Shown: piece by piece, positions 15,888 through 24,724 of the stretch
Layout: each line of letters starts with the position of its first letter
Position numbering within the stretch: position 1 is the stretch's first letter
Source of the DNA: an uncultured Acidiphilium sp.
GTDB lineage: Bacteria > Bacillota > Clostridia > Christensenellales > Borkfalkiaceae
Reading direction: 5' to 3'
Length of the DNA: 40,330 nt
Assembly: GCA_902495325.1 (NCBI GenBank)
Contig: CABUWK010000017.1
Location: 1 to 40,330, forward strand
Position numbers and translations under genes: made by a program
The notes under the pieces: generated by a model
Databases searched by the model: none
Told to the model about the DNA's origin: nothing
What the model saw: the letters and a program-made list of their open reading frames with translations, nothing else

Positions 15888-18062
15888 ATGAAAATCATTA
15901 AAAGAAGCGGTACCGAAGCGGTGTTCGATCGCAATAAGATCGTTGCGGCGGTAACGAAAGCCAACAATGAAGTGAATGCGAGAAAGAGACTTACGAAGGC
16001 GCAGATCGAAGAGATCGGCGAACACGTGGAAGCGATCGCGGCGAAGAGAAAGCGCGCGCTCAGCGTGGAAGAGATCCAGGATATCGTGGAAAACGAGATC
16101 ATGGATCTGAAAGCTTTCGAAGTGGCGAGAAAGTATATCACCTACCGTTATACCCGTCAGCTCGTGAGGAAATCCAACACGACCGACGAACAGATCCTGA
16201 GCCTGATCGAATGCAACAACGAAGAGGTCAAACAGGAGAATTCCAACAAAAACCCGACGGTAAACAGCGTTCAGCGCGATTACATGGCGGGCGAGGTCAG
16301 CAAGGACATCACGAAGAGGATCCTTCTTCCGAAGGAGATCGTGGATGCGCACGAAGCGGGTATCATCCATTTTCACGATGCCGATTATTTCGCGCAGCAC
16401 ATGCATAACTGCGATCTCGTAAACCTGGAAGACATGTTGCAGAACGGAACGGTGATCAGCGGAACGCTCATCGAAAAACCGCACAGTTTTTCCACGGCGT
16501 GCAATATCGCCACGCAGATCATCGCGCAGGTTGCGTCCAATCAGTACGGCGGGCAGTCTATTTCGCTGACCCATCTCGCCCCCTTTGTTCAGATCAGCCG
16601 CGAAAAGATCCGCGGGGAAGTCGCTGCGGAGTTCCGCGATACGGGGGTGGAAGTATCGGACGAAGTGATCGACAAGATCGCCGAAAAACGCCTGAAAGAC
16701 GAGATCAGCCGCGGCGTTCAGACCATTCAGTATCAGGTGGTCACTCTGCTCACGACCAACGGACAGGCTCCTTTTGTCACCACGTTCATGTACCTGAACG
16801 AGGCGAAGGACGAACGGGAAAAACAGGATCTCGCTCTCATCATCGAAGAAACGCTCAACCAGCGTTATAAGGGCGTGAAAAACGAGGCGGGCGTGTGGAC
16901 GACCCCCGCTTTCCCGAAACTGATCTACGTTCTGGAAGAAGATAACATTCACGAAGGGGATAAGTATTATTACCTTACGAAACTCGCGGCGAAATGCACG
17001 GCGAAACGCATGGTACCGGACTATATCTCCGAAAAGAAGATGCTCGAATACAAGGTCGATAAAAACGGAGAAGGGCACTGCTATCCCGCGATGGGGTGCA
17101 GAAGTTTCCTTACCCCTTATGTGGACGAGAACGGCAAGCCGAAGTATTATGGCAGATTCAATCAGGGGGTCGTTACGATCAACCTGGTGGACGCCGCGCT
17201 CTCTTCCGGCGGGGACAAGGAAAAATTCTGGAAACTTTTCGACGAAAGGCTGGAACTTTGTCACCGCGCTCTCCGTTGCCGTCACGACCGCCTTTGCGGC
17301 ACCCTTTCGGACGCCGCGCCCATTTTGTGGCAGTACGGCGCGATCGCAAGGCTGAAAAAGGGAGAAAAGATCGATAAACTGCTTTACGGCGGTTATTCCA
17401 CCATTTCCCTCGGCTATGCGGGGCTTTACGAATGCGTGAAGTATATGACGGGCTCTTCTCATACCGACGCGGAAGCGAAACCTTTCGCGCTTGCCGTCAT
17501 GCAGAAAATGAACGATAAGTGCAAAGAGTGGAAAGAGGAGGAGAATATCGATTATTCTCTTTACGGAACGCCGCTCGAAAGCACGACGTATAAATTCGCG
17601 AAACTGCTTCAGAAGAGATTCGGTATCGTAAAAGACGTGACCGACCATAACTATATCACAAACTCTTATCACGTGAACGTGCGCGAAAAGATCGATGCGT
17701 TCACGAAGCTGAAATTCGAAAGCGAGTTCCAGCAGCTTTCTCCCGGCGGGGCGATCTCTTATGTGGAAGTTCCCAACATGCAGAACAACCTCGAAGCCGT
17801 TCTTTCCGTGATGAAATACATTTACGATAACATCATGTATGCCGAACTGAACACAAAGAGCGATTATTGCCACGTGTGCGGTTATGACGGAGAGATCAGG
17901 ATCGTAGAGGAAGACGGAAAACTGCTGTGGGAATGCCCGAACTGCAAAAACAGAGATCAGAGCAAGATGAACGTTGCCAGAAGGACCTGCGGTTATATCG
18001 GAACGCAGTTCTGGAACCAGGGCAGAACGCAGGAGATCAGAGACAGAGTTCTGCACCTTTAA
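15888..18062 (+). CDS. nrdD: Anaerobic (class III) ribonucleoside-triphosphate reductase
   Basis: Reduces NTPs to dNTPs for DNA synthesis without oxygen, using a glycyl radical made by NrdG. At 724 residues it has the normal length. Residues 1-95 form an ATP-cone regulatory domain (KIIKRSGTEAVFDRNKIVAAV). The middle has family segments such as FHDADYFAQHMHNCDLVNL, a QSISLTHLAPFV stretch and CRSFLTPYVDENG with an active-site Cys. Two Cys pairs near the end (CHVCG and CPNC) bind zinc. RTCGYIG places the radical on Gly702. The start is ATG 15888 after GAAGGGGAAT; the longer upstream open frame covers the terminator and promoter and is not coding. It is followed by nrdG and dut. The NrdR sites upstream predict repression at high dATP. 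Confidence 0.96.
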   Translation: MKIIKRSGTEAVFDRNKIVAAVTKANNEVNARKRLTKAQIEEIGEHVEAIAAKRKRALSVEEIQDIVENEIMDLKAFEVARKYITYRYTRQLVRKSNTTDEQILSLIECNNEEVKQENSNKNPTVNSVQRDYMAGEVSKDITKRILLPKEIVDAHEAGIIHFHDADYFAQHMHNCDLVNLEDMLQNGTVISGTLIEKPHSFSTACNIATQIIAQVASNQYGGQSISLTHLAPFVQISREKIRGEVAAEFRDTGVEVSDEVIDKIAEKRLKDEISRGVQTIQYQVVTLLTTNGQAPFVTTFMYLNEAKDEREKQDLALIIEETLNQRYKGVKNEAGVWTTPAFPKLIYVLEEDNIHEGDKYYYLTKLAAKCTAKRMVPDYISEKKMLEYKVDKNGEGHCYPAMGCRSFLTPYVDENGKPKYYGRFNQGVVTINLVDAALSSGGDKEKFWKLFDERLELCHRALRCRHDRLCGTLSDAAPILWQYGAIARLKKGEKIDKLLYGGYSTISLGYAGLYECVKYMTGSSHTDAEAKPFALAVMQKMNDKCKEWKEEENIDYSLYGTPLESTTYKFAKLLQKRFGIVKDVTDHNYITNSYHVNVREKIDAFTKLKFESEFQQLSPGGAISYVEVPNMQNNLEAVLSVMKYIYDNIMYAELNTKSDYCHVCGYDGEIRIVEEDGKLLWECPNCKNRDQSKMNVARRTCGYIGTQFWNQGRTQEIRDRVLHL

Positions 18063-18103
18063 TGATAAAAATGAGCCGTTGATCGGCTTATAGCCTACTG
18101 TTT

Positions 18104-18140
18104 AGCCGGGATAGCGACGGTGTCCGCCGTTTGCCCGGCT
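18104..18140 (+). promoter_or_regulatory. Hairpin between nrdD and nrdG
   Basis: AGCCGGG (18104-18110) pairs with CCCGGCT (18134-18140), with an inner ACGG/CCGT stem. No T run follows. It probably tunes the nrdD to nrdG mRNA ratio or protects the 3' end of nrdD mRNA. Confidence 0.45.
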
Positions 18141-18161
18141 GAAATTTTCGGGGTGAACGTT

Positions 18162-18686
18162 ATGAATTATGCCAACATTAAATATTGCGACATCGCAAAC
18201 GGCATCGGCGTGAGAACTTCCGTTTTCGTTTCGGGATGCCGCAATCATTGCAGGGAATGTTTCAATCGGGAAACGTGGGATTTCGCTTTCGGGAAACCTT
18301 TTACGAAGGAGACGGAAAACGAAGTGATCGGAAGCATTGCGCCCGATTACATCGCGGGGCTTACCGTGCTCGGCGGCGAGCCGTTCGAACCGGAAAATCA
18401 GGAGGGCGTGCTCGGTCTGATCAGAAAGGTAAAGGAGAAATACCCCGGGAAAAGCGTCTGGGTGTATTCGGGGTTTACCCTCGAAGAACTCCGTTCGGGA
18501 AGCCGTGCGTCGGGAAAGACCTGCGACGAGATCCTGTCTCTGATCGACGTTCTGGTGGACGGGAGATTCGTGCAGGAAAAATATAACATTTCCCTTCGGT
18601 TCCGCGGGTCGGAAAATCAGAGGATCATCGATATGCCGAAAACGCGGAAAGAAGGAAAGATCATACTCTGGGAGGATGCGTTATGA
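18162..18686 (+). CDS. nrdG: Anaerobic ribonucleotide reductase activating protein
   Basis: Radical SAM enzyme that installs the glycyl radical on NrdD. The 174-residue protein has the cluster motif CRNHCREC with Cys26, Cys30 and Cys33, followed by the usual FNRETWDF. GGEPF near residue 68 binds S-adenosylmethionine. The ending LRFRGSENQRIIDMPKT is typical. ATG 18162 is preferred over the upstream in-frame codon at 18120, since MNYANIKYCD is the family N-terminus and GGGGTG lies just before it. It overlaps dut by four bases. Confidence 0.95.
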   Translation: MNYANIKYCDIANGIGVRTSVFVSGCRNHCRECFNRETWDFAFGKPFTKETENEVIGSIAPDYIAGLTVLGGEPFEPENQEGVLGLIRKVKEKYPGKSVWVYSGFTLEELRSGSRASGKTCDEILSLIDVLVDGRFVQEKYNISLRFRGSENQRIIDMPKTRKEGKIILWEDAL

Positions 18687-19120
18687 AAGTTTCGGTCAAA
18701 AAGCTGAACGACCGCGCGGTCGTTCCGACTTACGGAAGCCCGTTCAGTGCGGGCGGAGATCTCTATTCCGCGGAAGAAGGCGAAGTGGTGATCGGACCCG
18801 GTAAAACGGCGATGATCGGAACGGGGCTCGCCATGGAGATCCCGGAAGGTTACGTCGGGCTTGTTTACGCAAGAAGCGGTCTTGCGACGAAACGAGGGCT
18901 TGCGCCGGCGAACAAAGTCGGCGTGATCGACAGCGATTATCGCGGAGAGATCAAAGTGGCTCTGTACAATCAGTCCGACGCGCCGCAGGCGGTGGTGGCG
19001 GGAGAAAGAATCGCGCAGATCGTGATCGCCCCCTTCCTTCATGCGGAATACGAAGTAAAAGAAACCCTTTCCGAAACGGAAAGAGGGGAAGGCGGATTCG
19101 GATCCACCGGCAGGAAATGA
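18683..19120 (+). CDS. dut: Deoxyuridine triphosphate nucleotidohydrolase (dUTPase)
   Basis: Hydrolyses dUTP to dUMP and pyrophosphate, keeping uracil out of DNA and feeding thymidylate synthesis. All five trimeric dUTPase motifs can be seen in 145 residues: AGGDLYSAE, ARSGLATKRGL, GVIDSDYRGEIKV with the catalytic Asp, ERIAQIVI, and the C-terminal RGEGGFGSTGR that closes the site. Its ATG overlaps the nrdG stop, so it belongs to the anaerobic dNTP operon, a sensible pairing. Confidence 0.97.
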   Translation: MKVSVKKLNDRAVVPTYGSPFSAGGDLYSAEEGEVVIGPGKTAMIGTGLAMEIPEGYVGLVYARSGLATKRGLAPANKVGVIDSDYRGEIKVALYNQSDAPQAVVAGERIAQIVIAPFLHAEYEVKETLSETERGEGGFGSTGRK

Positions 19121-19140
19121 CGAAAGGAAAAATACAAAGG

Positions 19141-19192
19141 AAAAGAGCTCGCGCAGGCGGCTCTTTTTTTGTGTCAGGCGGCTCTTTTTTTT
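19141..19192 (+). terminator. Terminator after dut with a partial tandem copy
   Basis: AAAGAGC-T-CGC, loop GCAG, GCG-GCTCTTT then T7 (19142-19170). The 3' arm CAGGCGGCTCTTTTTTT is repeated directly after (19174-19192), as if duplicated by slippage. Confidence 0.85.
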
Positions 19193-19256
19193 GTGTGCGG
19201 GAAGGGAAGAAACGGGTGAAAGATTGATAAAATCGGGCAGGGTGTATTTTATTTTA

Positions 19257-19285
19257 TTGCCTTTTTCCCCTGTTCTTGTTAAAAT
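19257..19285 (+). promoter_or_regulatory. Promoter of the ABC transporter gene
   Basis: TTGCCT (19257-19262), 17-base spacer, TAAAAT (19280-19285). The leader would be about 38 bases and includes AAAGGAG before the start codon. Confidence 0.5.
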
Positions 19286-19329
19286 AAATACGTTATTTAA
19301 AGTTTTGTACAGGCGAAAGGAGAATTGCA

Positions 19330-21891
19330 ATGCTGGAGTTGAAAAATATCGTAAAGGAGTACGTTACCGAAGATGAAACGGTGCGCGCCCTGAAGGGAAT
19401 TTCCGTAAAATTCCGGAAGAGCGAGTTTGTTTCCGTGCTCGGACCGTCCGGTTGCGGAAAAACGACGATGCTGAATATCGTCGGCGGGCTCGACCGTTAC
19501 ACTTCGGGCGATCTCGTGATCAACGGAAAGAGCACGAAATCGTTTACGGACAAAGACTGGGATACCTACCGCAATCATTCCGTCGGGTTTGTGTTTCAGT
19601 CGTACAACCTGATCCCCCATCAGACGGTTCTGGAAAACGTGGAGCTCGCCCTGACCCTTTCCGGGATCAGCGCGCAGGAAAGGAAAGAACGCGCGATCGC
19701 CGTGCTGGAAAAGGTGGGGTTGAAAAATAAGATCAACAGCCGCCCCAATCAGCTTTCCGGCGGGCAGATGCAAAGGGTCGCGATTGCCCGTGCGCTCATC
19801 AACGATCCCGAGATCCTGCTTGCCGACGAGCCGACGGGCGCGCTCGATTCGAAAACGAGCGTGCAGATCATGGATCTCTTAAAAGAAATTTCCAAAGACA
19901 GGCTCATCATCATGGTAACGCACAATCCCGAGCTTGCCGAGAAATATTCCTCGCGCATCATTCGTCTTTTAGACGGAGAACTCGTCGGCGACGATAAGCC
20001 CGTTTCGGACGAAGAAGCCGCCGAGGAAGCGAAGATCGCGGATAATTCCGCCCGCACGAACAAGGGAAAAGCGAAGACCTCGATGTCATTTTTTACGGCG
20101 CTTTCCCTTTCTTTCCGCAATCTCATGACGAAGAAGGCGAGAACTTTTCTCGTTTCCTTTGCGGGGAGTATCGGCATTATCGGCATTGCGCTGATCCTCT
20201 CTCTTTCGAGCGGATTTCAGAATTATATCGACCGCGTGCAGGAAGACACCCTTTCGAGTTATCCGATCACGATCATGAAAACGACGACCGATTATTCTTC
20301 TATTTTAAACGACATGTCCGGAAAGAGCGACAAAGAGGAATATCCCGGCGGGTCTTCGATCGGCGTGAACGACAGTTTTTCCGGAATGATGAACGCCATG
20401 GCGAGCGCCACGGTGACGAACGATCTGCCGATGTTCAAAAAATACCTCGAACAGAATTACGACAAAAAGAAGATCACGGCGATCCAGTATACCTACGATA
20501 TCGATTTTCAGACTTACGGTACAAGCAGAACCTCGAACGGAGAAAAAGTGAGGTTGCAATCGGCAATGGACGCCTATATGTCGATTATCAGCTCGATCAG
20601 CGGGGGCGGCAGCATGTCTTCCTCGGCGTTCGGCGGGATGTTTTCCACCGCTTCCTGGACGGAAGCCATCGACAACGAAGCTCTTTTGAAATCGCAGTAC
20701 GAGGTCGTGGGAAAAGGAAAATGGGCGGATTTTTCCGATCCTTCCGAAGTGATGCTCGTGGTGAATAAATACAACGAGATCCCCGATTACGTTCTGCCCG
20801 CGCTCGGACTGATGGATCCCAACGAGCTTTTGTATCCGATGTTCCGCGCTTATCTCATGAATATGGGGCTTTCGGGCGATCGCCTTGAAAAACAGCTTTC
20901 CGATATGGGGCTTTACGAAGTGAAGGACGAAGAGAAAGCGGATAAGAATTTCGACGTCGATTCCGTGGTCGGAAAAGAATTTACGATCATGCTGAGAAGC
21001 GATTATTACGAAAAAAGCGGAGATAAATTCATAAAACATTCCGAAAGCGACGAATACGTGAAGAATTATCTCGGTTCGGAAAATGCTTTGAAAATCAGGA
21101 TCGTCGGCGTGATCCGCGCGAAACAAGGGGTCGCGACGAGCGGTTTTTCAAGCAATCTCGTATACAGCAAAGCGCTGACGGACAAAATGCTTGCCATGAT
21201 CGGCGACGCCCCCGTGATCAGAGCTCAGCAGGCAACGCCCGACGTCGACGTTACGACGGGTTCCGCATTCGAAGGAACAAACAGTTATCTTTCCAATCTT
21301 TCCGCATTCGGTTATGCCGATAAAGACGATCCCGCATCGATCAGCATTTACGCCTCTTCGTTCGAAAACAAAGATTACGTGATCTCTCTGATCGACGATT
21401 ACAACCGCGGCAAGTCCGAGCGGGAACAGATCAAATACAACGATTACCTCGGCGTGATCATGAGTTCGGTCACGACGATCATCAACGCCATTTCTTACGT
21501 GCTGATCGGGTTCGTTTCCGTCTCGCTGATCGTCTCTTCGATCATGATCGGCATCATCACGTACATCTCGGTGCTCGAAAGAATCAAAGAGATCGGTATT
21601 CTGCGCGCGCTCGGCGCATCCAAGCGGGACGTATCCAATGTGTTCAACGCCGAAACGCTCATCATCGGTCTGGCGGCGGGACTGCTCGGGATTTTGGTGA
21701 CCGTTCTTCTCGATATCCCGGTAAGTCTCGTCATTCAGTCCCTTTCTTCCATAGCGAACGTTGCGGTGCTTCCGTGGCAGGGCGGCGTGATCCTCGTTCT
21801 TATTTCCATGGCTCTCACGTTTATCGCCGGGCTGATTCCTTCCCGCATTGCGAGCAAGAAAGATCCGGTGATCGCTCTTCGAAGCGAATAA
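19330..21891 (+). CDS. ABC transporter, fused ATPase and FtsX-type permease (MacB-like)
   Basis: An 853-residue fusion. Residues 1-230 form the ATPase: Walker A GPSGCGKTT at 38-46, signature LSGGQMQR near 141-148 and Walker B ILLADEPTGALD just after. A linker and a first membrane helix follow near 270-297 (SIGIIGIALILSL), then a large extracellular region of about 400 residues, and three C-terminal helices in a FtsX domain from about 715. Such type VII exporters work as dimers and move peptides, lipoproteins or antibiotics rather than importing nutrients. AAAGGAG precedes the ATG. Next to a YbaK-type gene and no sensor kinase, the substrate is unknown. Confidence 0.92.
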   Translation: MLELKNIVKEYVTEDETVRALKGISVKFRKSEFVSVLGPSGCGKTTMLNIVGGLDRYTSGDLVINGKSTKSFTDKDWDTYRNHSVGFVFQSYNLIPHQTVLENVELALTLSGISAQERKERAIAVLEKVGLKNKINSRPNQLSGGQMQRVAIARALINDPEILLADEPTGALDSKTSVQIMDLLKEISKDRLIIMVTHNPELAEKYSSRIIRLLDGELVGDDKPVSDEEAAEEAKIADNSARTNKGKAKTSMSFFTALSLSFRNLMTKKARTFLVSFAGSIGIIGIALILSLSSGFQNYIDRVQEDTLSSYPITIMKTTTDYSSILNDMSGKSDKEEYPGGSSIGVNDSFSGMMNAMASATVTNDLPMFKKYLEQNYDKKKITAIQYTYDIDFQTYGTSRTSNGEKVRLQSAMDAYMSIISSISGGGSMSSSAFGGMFSTASWTEAIDNEALLKSQYEVVGKGKWADFSDPSEVMLVVNKYNEIPDYVLPALGLMDPNELLYPMFRAYLMNMGLSGDRLEKQLSDMGLYEVKDEEKADKNFDVDSVVGKEFTIMLRSDYYEKSGDKFIKHSESDEYVKNYLGSENALKIRIVGVIRAKQGVATSGFSSNLVYSKALTDKMLAMIGDAPVIRAQQATPDVDVTTGSAFEGTNSYLSNLSAFGYADKDDPASISIYASSFENKDYVISLIDDYNRGKSEREQIKYNDYLGVIMSSVTTIINAISYVLIGFVSVSLIVSSIMIGIITYISVLERIKEIGILRALGASKRDVSNVFNAETLIIGLAAGLLGILVTVLLDIPVSLVIQSLSSIANVAVLPWQGGVILVLISMALTFIAGLIPSRIASKKDPVIALRSE

Positions 21892-21954
21892 CGAAAAGGT
21901 TTTTCCGCCGGGGAAACGGCATGCGGCGGATAAGCCCGATATATCGGTGATATT

Positions 21955-22434
21955 ATGAAAAACAAAGAAGAAAAAACAAACGCGATCAGGATCCTGGAAC
22001 AGAAAAAAGTGGATTTTCTCACCCATAATTACGTCGATTCGGGCGCCGTGTCCGGTATGGATACGGCGGCAGCCCTCGGCGAAGATCCGGGGTCGGTATT
22101 CAAAACGTTGGTTACCGTCGGAAAAACGGGGAATCATTACGTGTTTCTCGTGCCCGTCTGCGGAGAGCTCGACCTCAAAAAAGCCGCGAACGCCGTCGGT
22201 GAGAAAAACGTGGAGATGATCAAGGCGAAAGACCTGTTGCCTTTAACGGGTTACGTGCACGGCGGCTGTTCTCCCGTCGGCATGAAAAAAGCCTTCCGCA
22301 CGGTGATCGATAAAAGCGCGGAAACGCGGGAACGCATCTGCTTCAGCGGCGGTAAGATCGGCTTTCAGGTGGAAACGTCTCTTCCGGAACTGAAAAAAGC
22401 CGTTTCTTTCAAAACGGCGGATCTGACGAAATGA
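21955..22434 (+). CDS. ybaK: Cys-tRNA(Pro)/Cys-tRNA(Cys) deacylase, YbaK/EbsC type
   Basis: Removes cysteine wrongly attached to tRNA(Pro), a proofreading step in translation. The 159 residues show YbaK family segments: GAVSGMDTAAALG, VFKTLVTVGKTGNHYVFLVPV with the conserved Lys, ALDLKK-like ELDLKKAA, and GGCSPVGMKKAFRTVID with the GG-C-PxG signature. ATG 21955 is near the transporter stop and may share its transcript. A terminator follows. Confidence 0.92.
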   Translation: MKNKEEKTNAIRILEQKKVDFLTHNYVDSGAVSGMDTAAALGEDPGSVFKTLVTVGKTGNHYVFLVPVCGELDLKKAANAVGEKNVEMIKAKDLLPLTGYVHGGCSPVGMKKAFRTVIDKSAETRERICFSGGKIGFQVETSLPELKKAVSFKTADLTK

Positions 22435-22472
22435 TGCGGAACCCAAAACGGATCAGACGAAATAACGCGGAA

Positions 22473-22510
22473 TAAAAATCCGTCCGGGATTGCAGTCGGG
22501 CGGATTTTTT
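22473..22510. terminator. Bidirectional terminator between convergent genes
   Basis: AAAAATCCGTCCG and CGGGCGGATTTTTT pair around a short loop (TCCG mismatch tolerated). It lies between the stop of the deacylase gene (+) and the stop of the membrane protein gene (-) and can serve both. Confidence 0.85.
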
Positions 22511-22521
22511 CGCCGGAATTT

Positions 22522-22989
22522 TCAGTTCTTTTTTTTCGGTTCTTCGTCCGTTTCGCCGTATTCGATACAGCGGTTTGCGGACATCAGCTCTTTGGAAAAA
22601 TCGTCGAAGAAACGGGGTTCGATCACGACGGAATAAGTCGCTCCGTCTTTGAAAGAAAGGGTAAGTTTGTCCGTTCTTACGTTTTTTACGATTTTATCCA
22701 CGTCGGTTACGGAAAATTCGTCTTTCGTGAGCCCGAAGCGGACGATCAGTTTTTTGTTTTGCACAACGTAATAAGACCGCAGGATCACCGACGTGATGAA
22801 AACGGCGAATAATGCGGAAAGGACGAGACAAAGAACGATCGAAGCGAAGTTCATCGCGTTCAGTTCGATGTTGTTCGAAAGCGCGGTGACAAGCCTTACG
22901 AGGTTCCAGGCAAAACAGGCGACGGACAAAACGTATCCGAGGGCGAAAAGGACCCAGAGGGCAGGCGTGAATTTATATTTGTATTTCAT
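22522..22989 (-). CDS. Two-helix membrane protein with PH-like domain
   Basis: A 155-residue protein. Residues 8-32 and 48-70 form two membrane helices. The rest (YYVVQNKKLIVRFGLTKDEFSVTDVDKIVK) resembles bacterial PH (bPH) domains that sit at the membrane. The tail is charged (DEEPKKKN). The ribosome site GGGAGAAAAC precedes the ATG. Its promoter shares an inverted repeat with that of the ABC-F gene on the other strand. Function unknown. Confidence 0.75.
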   Translation of the reverse strand: MKYKYKFTPALWVLFALGYVLSVACFAWNLVRLVTALSNNIELNAMNFASIVLCLVLSALFAVFITSVILRSYYVVQNKKLIVRFGLTKDEFSVTDVDKIVKNVRTDKLTLSFKDGATYSVVIEPRFFDDFSKELMSANRCIEYGETDEEPKKKN

Positions 22990-23036
22990 GTTTTCTCCCG
23001 GGGCGCAATTTCCGGCTGTGCGCCCGCTTCCTTATT

Positions 23037-23065
23037 ATTGTACCATACCCGGGGAAAATTTGCAA
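23037..23065 (-). promoter_or_regulatory. Promoter of the PH-like membrane protein gene
   Basis: On the minus strand: TTGCAA (23065-23060), 17-base spacer, TACAAT (23042-23037). Its -35 lies in the left arm of the inverted repeat. Confidence 0.7.
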
Positions 23066-23094
23066 TCTTTCGTTTCGGAAAGATTGCAAATTTT
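23055..23094. repeat. Perfect 17-base inverted repeat carrying both divergent -35 boxes
   Basis: AAAATTTGCAATCTTTC (23055-23071), loop GTTTCG, and GAAAGATTGCAAATTTT (23078-23094). Each arm contains one TTGCAA, the -35 of the promoter facing away from it. It could bind a regulator acting on both genes. Confidence 0.85.
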
Positions 23095-23112
23095 TGTATT
23101 ATATGCTAAAAT
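23084..23112 (+). promoter_or_regulatory. Promoter of the ABC-F gene
   Basis: TTGCAA (23084-23089), 17-base spacer, TAAAAT (23107-23112). The ATG lies only seven bases after the -10, so the mRNA is probably leaderless. Confidence 0.75.
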
Positions 23113-23119
23113 AGTTTCT

Positions 23120-24664
23120 ATGAGTATACTGGAAATCAAAGGGCTTTCTCATCGTTACGACGACCGCGACCTGTTCGTGCATTCCGATCTTACGATCAAC
23201 AACGGCGAACACATCGGCGTGGTCGGGTTGAACGGCGCGGGAAAGTCCACCTTTATCAACATTATAGCGGGCAAACTCGTGCAGGACGAAGGGGAGATCA
23301 AGCGGCAGAACAATCTTCGCATCGGCTATCTCGATCAGCATGCCACCCTGGATAAAACCCTTACGGTGATGGAATATCTGCGCGAAGCCTTTTCTTATCT
23401 CGACGAGATCAACGTCCGCCTGGAAGGAATGTATGCCGAGATGGCGGAGGCGGACGGGGAAAAACTCGACCGGCTGATCGAGAAATCTTCCCGCTTACAG
23501 GAAATTTTAAACGACGCCGATTTTTACGATCTCGAAGCGCAGATCAAAAAGGTCGCGAACGGTCTCGGCGTCAATAAGTTCGGCTATGACACCGTTATCG
23601 GCACATTATCCGGCGGAGAGCGAGCAAAGCTCATGCTTTCCAAGCTCCTTCTTTCGGGGCAGGATCTCATGCTTCTGGACGAACCGACGAACTTTCTGGA
23701 CGTCGAACACGTGGAATGGCTGATCAAATATCTGAACGGGTATAAAAAGACTTTCCTCGTGATCTCGCACGACACGGTGTTTCTCAATCAGGTGGCGAAG
23801 ATCATCGTCAGTATCGACAACGGATCGATCCGGAAGTTCAGCGGCAATTACGACGCTTATCTCGTTCAGCGGGAGATCCTTAACAAGCAGTACGAGGACG
23901 AGTACAACCGTCAGCAGGCGGAGATTAAAAAATTGCAGGATTATATCGACCGCAACAAAGCGCGCGCTTCTACGGCGGGCATGGCAAATTCCCGCAAGAA
24001 AATGCTCGACCGCATCGAGGTGATGGCAAAGCCGACCGTCGAACACGACTGCGCGTTCTCCTTTCCTTATCTCGAACTGAACAGCAAGGACATGCTGATC
24101 GTGAAAGATCTGAAAGTGGGGTATACCCGCCAGCTGATCCCGGACGTGAGCTTTCATATGGGATCGACGACGAAACTGTGGATCCGCGGCACGAACGGCG
24201 TAGGCAAAACGACGCTCATCAAAACGCTTTTGCATAAGATCCCTTCGCTCGGCGGCAGTTTTCAGTTCCATGTCGCCGCAAAAATCGGTTATATCGAGCA
24301 GGATCTTACCTTCGACAATAAAAATCTGACGGCGTATCAGTGCTATCTCGACCGATTTCCCCGTTCTTCCCAGAAAGAGGTGAGAGCAGCCCTTGCAAAG
24401 GTCGGGCTTTTGGGGGAACTCGCGGTAAAACCGATCGCGAATCTCTCCGGCGGCGAGATGATGCGGCTGAAGCTTGCCGTGCTTGCGAACACGCCGTCGA
24501 ATATGCTTATTCTCGACGAGCCGACCAACCACCTCGACGTAAAGGCGAAAAAAGCTTTGAAAGAGGCGATCGCGGCGTATAACGGCGCGTTGATCCTCGT
24601 CACGCACGAGCCCGATTTCGCAGAAGGTCTCTGCGATACGGTATTCGACGCAAAGAGCAAATAA
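23120..24664 (+). CDS. ABC-F family ATPase
   Basis: ABC-F proteins bind the ribosome E-site and rescue or regulate translation; some protect against antibiotics. This 514-residue protein has two ATPase domains: first with Walker A GLNGAGKST at 36-44, LSGGERAKLMLSKLLL and DEPTNFLD, second with GTNGVGKTT, LSGGEMMRLKLAV and DEPTNHLD. Between them is the long charged P-site linker helix pair (KQYEDEYNRQQAEIKKLQ, ARASTAGMANSRKK). There are no membrane helices. ATG 23120 is chosen as MSILEIKGLSHRY is the family N-terminus; upstream sequence is promoter, and no ribosome site exists, in agreement with a leaderless mRNA. Confidence 0.93.
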   Translation: MSILEIKGLSHRYDDRDLFVHSDLTINNGEHIGVVGLNGAGKSTFINIIAGKLVQDEGEIKRQNNLRIGYLDQHATLDKTLTVMEYLREAFSYLDEINVRLEGMYAEMAEADGEKLDRLIEKSSRLQEILNDADFYDLEAQIKKVANGLGVNKFGYDTVIGTLSGGERAKLMLSKLLLSGQDLMLLDEPTNFLDVEHVEWLIKYLNGYKKTFLVISHDTVFLNQVAKIIVSIDNGSIRKFSGNYDAYLVQREILNKQYEDEYNRQQAEIKKLQDYIDRNKARASTAGMANSRKKMLDRIEVMAKPTVEHDCAFSFPYLELNSKDMLIVKDLKVGYTRQLIPDVSFHMGSTTKLWIRGTNGVGKTTLIKTLLHKIPSLGGSFQFHVAAKIGYIEQDLTFDNKNLTAYQCYLDRFPRSSQKEVRAALAKVGLLGELAVKPIANLSGGEMMRLKLAVLANTPSNMLILDEPTNHLDVKAKKALKEAIAAYNGALILVTHEPDFAEGLCDTVFDAKSK

Positions 24665-24724
24665 AGCAAAAACCGGGCTATAAGCCGATTAATTCCGATA
24701 AATAATCATATTGGAGAAAATATC

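Noticed and set aside
15858..18056. Very long open frame (732 codons) on the minus strand opposite nrdD
   Set aside because: nrdD has all family motifs in the + frame. The antisense frame comes from codon bias, has no ribosome site and no recognisable domain.
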